Shown piece by piece: positions 55,855 to 64,000 of a DNA stretch of 64,000 nt. The DNA comes from Bathymodiolus brooksi (Eukaryota; Mollusca; Bivalvia; Mytilida; Modiolidae): positions 32,911,331 through 32,975,330 of the forward strand of contig OY804583.1 in the NCBI GenBank assembly GCA_963680875.1. Direction: 5' to 3'. A program made the position numbers and the translations under genes. The notes below the pieces were generated by a model that was not told the DNA's origin, did no database searches, and saw only the letters and a program-made list of their open reading frames with translations. How positions within the stretch are numbered: position 1 is the first letter of the stretch; every line of letters starts with the position of its first letter.

Positions 55855-57738
55855 AAATCTGTTGTTATCATCTTTAAACCGTAAAACCCAAGGGTAAGTT
55901 ATCGTGGTGAGATCAGAAACTGGGATAATCCTTATACATTTACCATCAAAAGTCAACTGATGAATGTTATTTGACCTATATCCTATGATGTAGATATTTC
56001 CGTCACAATCAGTATCATGGCTGTACGGCCAACTCAACCGGTCACTTTTGTATGTAAAGTTATTTCCTTTGGTAGAAACACACTTCACTGAAGACACACT
56101 GTCCATATAAATAATGTCTCCTTTACAAGAAGATGAAGCGAATCTAGTGTCGTAAAATCCGGATTTAAGTTCTCTGATTTGTCTACCTGTTGTAGGATCG
56201 ATCCATGATATAGTACCGTTAAATACAACAATGTACTCATCTTCTACGTAAGAAATCCCCCACGCACTGCCATCTATGGTGAATATCCTACTTAATGTCA
56301 GCAGCTTTGGATCTACTAAATAAACTTTCGTCGTCCATGTAGCCACTGCTACTGTTAGATCATTTACTTTTGTAATATCAGTTGGGCGGTTGTCGATTTT
56401 CAGTTCTTTCTTTTGAACCCCTTGATCGTCATACATGACAATTCTATAATTGGCGTAATCTGTAATAATGAGGTCTTCATTGTAGAATATTCCACTTAGA
56501 AACTGTTCTGAACCAGATTTAGCTGTACCGACGTCAATTGTATATAACACTTTGATTTTTCCCGTTTGGAAATTCACTTTTTTCTTCTCCTCCTTATCAA
56601 TAACAGAGTGTGGGATAGTTTCTGTTGTCTTAATATGACCAATAGACGCCATGTTGTGTACCAAATCCTCTGGTGTAAATGATACTGATATATATTTCAT
56701 TTCACTGAACAACTTAAAAATGTCATCATCCATGCGTGGAACTTTCTCCAGAAGTTCCTCAAGATTAACCAGACATTGTATTTCCGATCCTTGTGACATG
56801 CAAGCCTCAAACAAGTCCTTCCAGTTATCAACAGTGCTTTTTAAACTGGATAATTCAGTGACGTCATCGTTTAATTTTAGACCAATCGTTTTCTTTGTGC
56901 TTGTCATTTCATTACGTAGTTTGTCTTCAATTTCGTCCAGGTGTTTATTTACAGATTCGCGAACGTTGCTGATTTCTGCCAAAACTGCGTTCGTTTCATC
57001 TTCAAAACGATTAACGTTATCTTTACGCGTTGTAAGTATTTCACTTAACTTGACGCTCGTGTCCTTTAATTTTGTCAAGAGTTCTATTGCTTTACTGGAT
57101 TCCTTCACCCCATATACTGCTTTATCTATAGTCACCACGTGTTCACATTTCCTATGGTGGACTGTAGCACACACGGTACAGCAAGGCTTGGAGTGATCAT
57201 TACAGTATATTTCTATTGTTTTTTCTGGGTGTTCTGTGCAGCCAACAACACCACTTATACAGGAATCAATATTACTTTCCTTTATATCCTTTATTGGTAT
57301 CATCGAATGCTGTAATGAAACTTTAAACGATCTATGATAATTTTCACATGTTTCGCAGTACGCCTCCTCACATACAATGCACCATGAAATTGCTTTATAA
57401 GATTTACCGTTCAGTTCACATGAGTTACAAAGTTTCTCAGATTTAATGATAGCATTTCGATTCAGCAATGAATGAACGAAGTGATTACCTGGTAATTGTT
57501 TGGACCATATCCCTGGGTTTCCGACCTTTTCTTCGAACGACACAAGTCGGCGACATATCGGACATTTGAAGCCTGTCGATTTATCTCCCTTTACAGACGA
57601 CGTGATATATGTATGAATGCACGTTTCACAGAACGTATGAAGACACGGTAGATATTTCGGCACTTTAAGCGTCTCCAGACATATAGTACATGTCAGTAGA
57701 TCATCAACAGCTTTGTCAACACTTTTAGAAGTCGCCAT
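55804..57738 (-). CDS. TRIM-D: RING/B-box/coiled-coil/propeller E3 ligase-like protein
   Basis: An intact single-exon frame of 644 codons. Same domain layout and cysteine/histidine positions as TRIM-A: RING C17-C62, B-box 1 about 104-144, B-box 2 about 167-200, coiled coil about 205-360, propeller about 395-644. It keeps the Lys/Glu-rich IDKEEKKK linker that TRIM-A lacks. As a family, such proteins are E3 ubiquitin ligases that form dimers through the coiled coil and often act in signalling or innate defence; the target is unknown. The last residues and stop are duplicated in the adjoining 3' DNA. Upstream DNA resembles that of TRIM-A, so A and D share both coding and 5' features although they lie at opposite ends of the array. 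Confidence 0.94.
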   Translation of the reverse strand: MATSKSVDKAVDDLLTCTICLETLKVPKYLPCLHTFCETCIHTYITSSVKGDKSTGFKCPICRRLVSFEEKVGNPGIWSKQLPGNHFVHSLLNRNAIIKSEKLCNSCELNGKSYKAISWCIVCEEAYCETCENYHRSFKVSLQHSMIPIKDIKESNIDSCISGVVGCTEHPEKTIEIYCNDHSKPCCTVCATVHHRKCEHVVTIDKAVYGVKESSKAIELLTKLKDTSVKLSEILTTRKDNVNRFEDETNAVLAEISNVRESVNKHLDEIEDKLRNEMTSTKKTIGLKLNDDVTELSSLKSTVDNWKDLFEACMSQGSEIQCLVNLEELLEKVPRMDDDIFKLFSEMKYISVSFTPEDLVHNMASIGHIKTTETIPHSVIDKEEKKKVNFQTGKIKVLYTIDVGTAKSGSEQFLSGIFYNEDLIITDYANYRIVMYDDQGVQKKELKIDNRPTDITKVNDLTVAVATWTTKVYLVDPKLLTLSRIFTIDGSAWGISYVEDEYIVVFNGTISWIDPTTGRQIRELKSGFYDTRFASSSCKGDIIYMDSVSSVKCVSTKGNNFTYKSDRLSWPYSHDTDCDGNIYIIGYRSNNIHQLTFDGKCIRIIPVSDLTTITYPWVLRFKDDNNRFMLTFYNTGKVLMCEID

Positions 57739-58140
57739 GTTTGTTTTATCTTTATACTTTCCTGATTGTGCATAAGTTGTTTATTTTAGCCATACACAGC
57801 AGATAGCAATTATATTTGAAACGACATTATATTTACTTCAAGAACAAGCAGAGCAGTCGCCCATTTTGTTTTATCTTTATACTTCCTTGTATGTGATAAT
57901 CAATACATATGTTTTTTACTTAGTTGCGTATAAACAGTCAGCAAATGCTGTCACGTACACAACTGTATTTAATGTTTTTCTATATTAAATTTAAATGTTA
58001 TACAGGTGTAGGTAAATATTGGGTCAGTTTCCTCAAATTAAATGTTATTTTTTATTGCTTCTCCCCAAAACAAATGAAATAGTAGTCAAGATTGTGGGTA
58101 AGGGAGTTGGGGGGGGGGGGGGGGGGGGGTGTAGATAAAT
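57739..58140 (-). promoter_or_regulatory. TRIM-D 5' flank
   Basis: Next to the start is ttttatctttatactttcct. A decayed trace of the duplicated TRIM start is at about 57,855, then gttatacaggtgtaggtaaa and a G-run of about 21 bases (58,108-58,129). Collinear with 9,631-9,880. Core promoter not identifiable. Confidence 0.45.
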
Positions 58141-58274
58141 GTTTGTAACAGATGTCAACCTCAATATATGTCAAGATTACAAGTGAATACGAAATTAATT
58201 GTTGATATACATATATAGACGGTAGAACAGGAAGCGAGGGAGGGAGTACGTAGAAACATTTTGTTGGAATATGT

Positions 58275-58425
58275 ATATACAGGTACTAAAATAGGTACAA
58301 GAAAACAATAGGTATACACAGGTACTGAAATAGGTACAAAAAAACAATAGGTATATACAGGTACTGAGATAGGTACAAGAAAACAATAGGTATATACAGG
58401 TACTGAATTAGGTAGGAGAAACCTA
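58275..58425. repeat. 39-bp minisatellite, about 3.7 copies
   Basis: Unit contains aggtacaagaaaacaatagg and tatatacaggtactgaaa. The minus frame is open through it (13-residue repeat), by virtue of the period. Confidence 0.88.
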
Positions 58426-58682
58426 TAGCATACACATACTTATCATTGGACATTAAACGATCAATATATATATATATATTTCGCCTACCCCCCCCCCCCC
58501 CACCCCCACCCAAAGAATCTAAGAGTTATGGTAATAGAATATCGTTTTTCCGATATAGAAAACATCTGTTCATACCCATTCATAGATTCGAGTTGGAATT
58601 GCTATGCACATTCATATATTATTTAATATATGGCGTTAAACACCAATCAATCATTCAATCAATATTTGAATATTTCGTTTGA
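58426..58682. other. Unit D distal flank
   Basis: Contains tatata and poly-C runs. gaaaacatctgttcataccc resembles the B and C flanks near 29,160 and 41,305. gcgttaaacaccaatcaatc resembles a SINE end. No gene. Confidence 0.5.
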
Positions 58683-58755
58683 CATTTGTGTTGTCTGTTC
58701 TTCTTTGATATACGGATTCTGATTACCCATTGGGTATCTTCAAAATCTTCACCCA
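58683..58755 (+). mobile_element. PLE-2 tail fragment
   Basis: tgttgtctgttcttctttga, then gattctgattacccattggg. Confidence 0.6.
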
Positions 58756-59164
58756 TTGATATACTGAAGAGGAAAATTTACCACTCAGTCATGTATTTGA
58801 AAGTTTAAAAAAGTCCGCCCATTCCAGCGGCACATCTATACCTTTATATAGGAAATAGCACCCTTGGTAAATGCTTATTAAAAAAGTGTCCGAGGAGTAA
58901 CACCCGGTCCTTCTCATGGATCCGCATCTGTAGACAGGATATGTAAAATAACATGAAAGAATGCGGACCTCCACGTATTCAATCACAGTCCAATCATACA
59001 ATGTACATTGAATGACACTATAGTTTTAAGATATAGTTTCAACATTGATATCAATGAAGACAACTCACCTCGTTCAACTAATTAACAATCAATATAAACT
59101 TTGCTTTTGGGAAACTAACAGAGGCATATGAATGAACTGAAAAGTGTGAGAGGGGCAGGTTTGG
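58756..59164. other. Unassigned stretch
   Basis: No gene, array or known element recognised. Confidence 0.5.
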
Positions 59165-59435
59165 AAGCAGAAAAAAGTTATTTGACTTCAAGAAGAGTTT
59201 GAAGATACCAAGGGGTAATATGAATCCGTATATAGAACAGACAACACAACAGCCAGAGGAAAAAGCACAAATGGAAAAACAACGATTTATAAAGCATACA
59301 CATAAAAATAAAGATCGAGTAACACGAACCCCACTTAAAACCGTGGGTGAACTCATGTGCTCCGGAATGGTTAGCAGTTCCTGTTTTACTAGTGCCACCC
59401 GTCGTGTTAATCTAGTTACAAACCCTTTCAAACTA
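59165..59435 (-). mobile_element. PLE-2 3' tail, reverse orientation
   Basis: agagtttgaagataccaagg, gatcgagtaacacgaacccc, gaactcatgtgctccggaat, ccgtcgtgttaatctagtta. On the minus strand a frame of 117 codons covers the tail (VKQELLTIPEHMSSPTVLSG, VRVTRSL, then a hydrophobic region). Confidence 0.78.
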
Positions 59436-59604
59436 TACCCTTATATAGCATTTTTATTTCTTTGCTATGCCTCCCCTACGCCCCTCTTGCCCCCCCCTCG
59501 CCGAGAAAAAGAGAATAGTTAGGAGGATTAATCGTAGATTAGTTTAAACATATATATTGTTTATTTTGTATTCTTCTATATGTGGTATTCTAGATAGTCT
59601 ATAC

Positions 59605-59825
59605 GGGACCGTCGTGGCCGTAATCGTATGGTAGTTGGATTTACAACTACATCCAATCAGTGCCTATCACCACTGATGGTGTGAGTTCGAATCTCGATCC
59701 GGGTGAGGTGTGCAACATTATGTGACAGGTCGGTGTTTTTTTTACAGATACTCCGGTTTCCTCCACCAATAAAATTGACCGCCACAATATAGCTGAAAAG
59801 TGGCGTTAAACACCATAACATTATG
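59605..59825 (+). mobile_element. SINE-1 copy, nearly complete
   Basis: ggccgtaatcgtatggtagt, gtgagttcgaatctcg (B box), tccggtttcctccaccaata, gtggcgttaaacaccataac. Small internal deletion after gaggtgtgcaac. Confidence 0.85.
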
Positions 59826-59934
59826 TAGCACGTTTGTATCCTTGCTTGCAGGGTTGTCATAGGAAATCATCCATATTTGGGTATACGATTATATGCAGCA
59901 AGCATGCAATAGATCTAATTTACATGGTAATACG

Positions 59935-60122
59935 CTTGCAGCACATATGCCTCAATCATGCAGCACATATGCCTCAAGCATGCAGCACATATGCCTCAAT
60001 CATGCAGCACATATGCTTCAAGCATGCAGCACATATGCATCAAGACATGCAGCACATATGCCTCAATCATGCAGCACATATGCCTCAAGCATGCAGCACA
60101 TATGCCTCAAGACATGCAGCAA
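59935..60122. repeat. 22-bp minisatellite, about eight copies
   Basis: Unit: catgcagcacatatgcctca plus ag or at, alternating, with two units one base longer (aagacatgcag). The alternation gives a 44-base higher-order unit. Confidence 0.92.
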
Positions 60123-60129
60123 CTTCCAT

Positions 60130-60275
60130 TTCATATTTGAAGGTAGTTGTCGTATGTTTGGTCAATCATTTGTTTTATGTGTAATGTATTTGTACTTTTT
60201 ATTTTGGCCTCCATTGTGTTGTCTGTACTTCGATATACGGATCTGATTATCGCTTTGGTATTTTCAAACTTTTTT
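60130..60275 (+). mobile_element. PLE-2 tail fragment
   Basis: ccattgtgttgtctgtactt, then cggatctgattatcgctttg. 5'-truncated, diverged. Confidence 0.6.
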
Positions 60276-60357
60276 CAATGCTTACAAGAAACCAATATTT
60301 TCAGCAACAGCTACACTTTTCATGTATCCCTAACCCTTAATTTGAAATAGATAACAT

Positions 60358-60363
60358 TTTATT
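60358..60363 (-). promoter_or_regulatory. Candidate poly(A) signal of the collagen-like gene
   Basis: AATAAA on the minus strand, 67 bases downstream of the stop codon at 60,430-60,432. AATAAA is common in AT-rich DNA, so support is positional. Confidence 0.4.
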
Positions 60364-60429
60364 TGACATTTTTTAATTTAATGTTTTGGATCGACATTAT
60401 GCAAATTACACAGAACTGAATTCGAGTGA

Positions 60430-60512
60430 TCATATGCATACAAAGCTACTGCCTGCGAGAATGCAGGTAGTACCCAGGGGACAAGAATTTCCTGCACACG
60501 GATCTGATGAAC
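60430..60512 (-). CDS. Terminal exon of a collagen-like gene (partial gene)
   Basis: On the minus strand tttatttcag precedes GTTCATCAG. The exon has two leading bases and 27 codons including TGA. It reads SSDPCAGNSCPLGTTCILAG, then SSFVCI and stop. Spacing of the four cysteines (PCxxxxCPxxTxC...C) resembles an EGF-like or similar small disulfide module cut short. Entry phase is 1, matching the exit phase of the Gly-X-Y exon at 61,695, and the joined codon is GGT (Gly). The intervening intron (60,513-61,694, 1,182 bases, GT-AG) holds a SINE and a hairpin. Confidence 0.65.
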
Positions 60513-60629
60513 CTGAAATAAACAATACAATTACATTTTATTTTTATTTTTTAAAGATATTAATATTTTGTTATTAATTGACAATTCCGCTATATTAGGA
60601 TGTTATATGGTTTGTTTGTTTGTTTGATG

Positions 60630-60845
60630 TTGCTTAACGCCATTTTTAACAATATTTCAGTTATATCGTAGCGGTCAGCTTTATTGGTTGAAGAAACCGG
60701 AGTACCCGGAGAAAATATCACATATTGTTGTATCGAGTACAACTCGCCCTGATCGAGATTCGAGCTCACAACATCAGTGGTGATAGACACTGAATGCATA
60801 GGTAGCTGTAAATCCAACTGTCATACGATCATGGCCACAACGATC
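60630..60845 (-). mobile_element. SINE-1 copy in the collagen-like gene intron
   Basis: tgcttaacgccatttttaac, ccggagtacccggagaaaat, gagattcgagctcacaacat, gtcatacgatcatggccaca. Same strand as the gene. Confidence 0.82.
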
Positions 60846-60861
60846 CCCGTTATATTAGGAG

Positions 60862-60970
60862 ATCATGATATGACAATTTTCATATCACACCAATATGAAC
60901 CCGAGACGACCATATTAGCCGAAGGTTTGAGGGCTAATATCGTGTGATATGAAAATTGACATATTATATT
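60862..60970. repeat. Hairpin with arms of about 25 bp
   Basis: gatatgacaattttcatatc pairs with gatatgaaaattgacatatt, with further pairing around ccgaaggtttgagg. Overall layout resembles the foldback at 4,493-4,614. Confidence 0.7.
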
Positions 60971-61194
60971 CTATTAATCAAAAACTGCCAATTCCATTGA
61001 AATACATAAGAAGGCTTGATATTTTTGAAGGAAATTGTCTCGTATTACATACTAATAAATAGCGAAAATATTGAGTGAGTGATTGTTGCTTACCGCCAAC
61101 TCAGCAATTTTTCAGCAATATCATAGCGACAACAAGTTAATTTTCAAGGAGATGATAATGAGATCCGCTTTGTACTAGACCATTACGCTTAGTT

Positions 61195-61395
61195 GTATTT
61201 TTATAGTGCTAGCTCAGTGAAACAACAGTGCGCGGATAGACATGTTGCCCCACTCGTACACAATATCCTGATTCCGACCTAACCAGTTTTTTTGCTTTTT
61301 TCATTAATGCTGGGTGCTTGGCAAAGAAGCAACAAACAACATTTCCATAGTCTAAGGTCTACGCGACCAGGGCTCGAACCCACGAACAATATATA
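61195..61395 (-). mobile_element. SINE-2 copy
   Basis: Minus-strand head contains gggttcgagccctggtcg (B box). Body matches 33,760-33,960 (ggtgcttggcaaagaagcaa, cttagttgtatttttatagt). Lies in the collagen-like gene intron. Confidence 0.65.
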
Positions 61396-61694
61396 TATAT
61401 ATCACCTGGATTCACGACGAAAACAAGTTCCACAATATTGAGAAAAATAAGTGTCAGTTGATCCACGGTTGATCAGTTGAGCGTATTGGAATGTGATCAG
61501 CCGTGAATTACAGACCGTTAGGAATATGCGAAAGTATTGGCTTAATGTGTTTGGTAGTATATTGCATATAGTGTTTGCACATGATTAAAAAATTAGGAGA
61601 ACAAAAAGTGAGTGCACAAATACAACAAAAATACAAACGAACAAGAATCAAGCCATATAATCAATTCAGTTAATCTTAATTCAATTCCTATTAC

Positions 61695-61835
61695 CTCCTG
61701 ACGAATCTCCTGTCATTCCTTTATCACCTTTGTCTCCTTTCATTCCCGCAGGCCCTACTTCACCTGGAAGACCATCATCACCAGGATCCCCAATTTCTCC
61801 AGGTTCTCCATTTTCACCTAGCATGCCTTTAGGTC
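61695..61835 (-). CDS. Collagen-like Gly-X-Y exon (partial gene)
   Basis: A 141-base exon on the minus strand between tttatacag and GTAATAGG splice sites. In phase 1 it reads [47 protein letters not shown]: fifteen Gly-X-Y triplets and then a short interruption. Both ends split a Gly codon (G|GN), typical of collagen exons. 141 bases is not a multiple of 54 or 45, which with the interruption suggests a non-fibrillar collagen or collagen-domain secreted protein. Upstream exons lie beyond 64,000 or were not found. The protein would be secreted and triple-helical; the subtype cannot be named. Confidence 0.85.
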
Positions 61836-61904
61836 CTGTATAAATTCAATATTTTAGAAATGTATTGATTTAGCGATTCTTGTAAACACTTCTCGGTCAT
61901 TTCC

Positions 61905-61990
61905 TCATTCATGACTTATCACCGGTTTGTAACTAGATTAACACGACGGGTGCTACTAGTGGAGCAGAAACTGCTTATCTTCTTAAATCT
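61905..61990 (+). mobile_element. PLE-2 tail fragment
   Basis: aactagattaacacgacggg, then tgctactagtggagcagaaa. Short. Confidence 0.6.
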
Positions 61991-62184
61991 ATCACCCTTG
62001 ATTGACAAATTTATTTCCAAAAACCCGTTTTGATTGACATGTATGAAAAATTAGCCAGCATTTTGCTAGTATATTCAGTAAAATTGTAGCTGCCTGGGCG
62101 CTTTTAAGACGATTGCCATAATTTAGTAGGTTATAATGTTCAGGATTATTGACTCGAAAAGACGTGGCAAGGGTCACATAGATA

Positions 62185-63293
62185 TTTTGTGATCAAAGGA
62201 CCATTTACTTGGGACGATTGGCAATGGTCACAAAAACACTTTGTGAACAAAGGACCCTTTACTTGGGACGATTCGCAAGGGTCACATAGACACGTTGTGA
62301 ACAAATGACCCTTTACTTGGTACGATTCGCAAGGTTAACATAGACACCTTGTGAACAAAGGACCCTTTACTTGGTGCGATTCACAAAGGTCAAATAGACA
62401 CTTTGTGAACAAAGGACCCTCTACTTGGGACGATTCGCAAGGGTATCACTGATACCTTGTGAACAGAGGACCCTTTACTTGGGACGATTCGCAAGGGTCA
62501 CATAGAGCCCTTGTGAACAAATGACCCTTTACTTGGGACGATTCGCAAAGGTCACATAGACATCTTGTGAATAAATGGCCCTTTACTTGGGACGATTCGC
62601 AAGGGTCACATAGACACCTTGTGAACAAAGGACCCTTTACTTGGGAAGATTCGCAAAGATCACATAGACACCTTGTTAACAAAAGACCCTTTACCTGGGA
62701 CGATTCGCAAAGGTCACATAGACACCTTGTGAACAAAGGACCCTTTACTTGGGACGATTCGCAAACGTCACATAGACACCTTGTGAACAAAGAAAACTTT
62801 ACTTGGGACGATTCGCAAGAGTCACATAGACACCTTGTGAACAAAGGACCCTTTAGTTGGGACCATTCGCAAAGGTCACATAGGCACTTTGTGAACAAAG
62901 GACCCTTTACTTGGGACGATTCGCAAACGTCACATAGACACCTTGTGAACAAAGAAAACTTTACTTGGGACGATTCGCAAGAGTCACATAGACACCTTGT
63001 GAACAAAGGACCCTTTAGTTGGGACGATTCGCAATGGTCACATAGGCACTTTGTGAACAAAGGATCCTTTACTTGGTACGATTCGCAAGTGTCACATAGA
63101 CACTTTGTGAACAAAGGACCCTTTACTTGGTACGATTCGCAAGTGTCACATAGACACTTTGTGAACAAAGGACCCTCTACTTGGGACGATTCGCAAAGGT
63201 ATCACTGATACTTTGTAAACAGAGGACCCTTTACTTGGGACGATTCGCAAGGGTCACATAGACATCTTGTGAATAAATTACCCTTTACTTGGG
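62185..63293. repeat. 54-bp minisatellite (M54), about twenty copies
   Basis: Unit: gaacaaaggaccctttactt, gggacgattcgcaa, then two or three variable bases, then gtcacatagacaccttgt. Exact 54-base period (ctttac at 62,527 and 62,581). A three-unit block carrying gaaaactttac recurs 162 bases apart (62,792 and 62,954). Both strands are open over long parts: plus 62,567-63,208 (18-residue repeat NKGPFTWDDSQRSHRHLV) and minus 62,446-63,168 (LFTRCLCDLCESSQVKGP). No family match for either; probably intronic to, or upstream in, the collagen-like gene. Confidence 0.93.
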
Positions 63294-64000
63294 ACCGGAA
63301 GGTGGTGAAAACATAGGTAAATCGTCTTATTTGAACCTACCGGACATTGGTTTCACATTATTTAATCAAATCAAGGGGTGTATAGACAGTCTTACTGTAT
63401 ATATTTATAAAGCAGAGACATGTACACACATTTTGAGGTATAATACATGTATGTCAAACTATCCTGGAGACCGGAAGTGGACGAAAATTGAGCCATAATG
63501 GTTGTACAGCCGCAATTTTGATCTACCCGATCATGTTTTTTTTAACTTCTCGCTTGGTCCACAGGTCCTATGGAATAATCTACGGAGTATAGTTATAAAG
63601 GAGAGTCATTAACAAACGTTTTGAGGTGTCATCCATTTAGATCATAGCCAACCCGAGGACCGGAAGTTGCATATTACGGAGCTAAAATGGGATGACAGGA
63701 CCCTGACGGATATTCCGGGTAATACCGGACATTGGTTTTTCGCATTTTTCTGGCTAACGGAGGGCTCCAGAAATAAAAACTAGATATATATATATATATA
63801 TATATAAAGCAGAGACCCTTGCGCACCCATTTATTCAGGTACATGTATTTGGTTATTCAGGCCGCCATGGGGACCGGAAGGTGATGAAAACATAGGTAAA
63901 TCGCCTTATTTGAACCTACCGGACATTGGTTTTACATTATTTACTCCAATCAAGGGGCGTATGGACAGTCTTACTGTATATATTTATAAAGCAGAGACAT
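63294..64000. repeat. Satellite with units of about 180-215 bp in a 577-bp higher-order repeat
   Basis: Units begin with gaccggaag at about 63,294, 63,471, 63,658 and 63,871. The first and fourth are nearly identical (gaaaacataggtaaatcg, ctaccggacattggttt), 577 bases apart; the middle two are diverged. Each has an ataaagcagagac-like segment. Contains a TA microsatellite (63,783-63,805). Runs off the right edge. Confidence 0.82.

Noticed and set aside
62185..63293. Possible CRISPR-like array
   Set aside because: Units are contiguous with no unique spacers, and the rest of the window is animal DNA with SINEs and introns.

Overview
The window is animal nuclear DNA. It is AT-rich, has few genes, and is crowded with tandem repeats and degraded transposons. 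Three things point to a bivalve mollusc: a local family of intronless RING/B-box/coiled-coil/propeller (TRIM) genes, Penelope-like retroelement (PLE) reverse transcriptase remnants with the YIDD motif, and many tRNA-derived SINEs with a B box. The phylum is an inference; a mussel-like species is plausible but the species cannot be read from the sequence. There is no prokaryotic, CRISPR, rRNA or clear free-standing tRNA signal.

The main structure is a tandem array of four large, diverged units. Each carries one TRIM gene on the minus strand. TRIM-A (7,717-9,630) and TRIM-D (55,804-57,738) are intact. TRIM-B (26,020-27,903) has one in-frame stop and a 54-base deletion. TRIM-C (38,942-40,884) has two stops and two frameshifts. 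Reading along the plus strand, units B, C and D each contain, in the same order: the 3' tail of a PLE, a flank of about 0.6 kb, a 33-bp minisatellite, an A-rich spacer, a leader, a satellite (Sat-1, core of about 70 bp with poly-C and A-rich spacers), a conserved TRIM 3' flank, and the TRIM gene. Units B and C also share the TRIM 5' side: a 21-bp minisatellite, a SINE, and an exon-like relic after a splice-acceptor-like site. Unit A is cut by the left edge and holds a 6.3-kb block between its 3' flank and TRIM-A that the other units lack.

Between and after the units lie a PLE with a nearly complete but broken reverse transcriptase (about 9,940-12,067), a more decayed PLE (about 34,500-36,090), many short PLE tails in both orientations, two SINE families, foldback elements, and a repeat element present three times whose copies have expanded two different internal minisatellites (16,262-17,020 and 46,205-47,285).

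The right end (60,430 to at least 61,835) carries two exons of a collagen-like gene on the minus strand: a Gly-X-Y exon and a terminal Cys-rich exon with stop codon and candidate poly(A) signal. Their splice phases match. The gene continues beyond the right edge, so the 54-bp minisatellite (62,185-63,293) and the satellite after it (63,294-64,000) would lie in an intron or farther upstream. The TRIM proteins are predicted cytosolic E3 ubiquitin ligases; their substrates cannot be read from the sequence.
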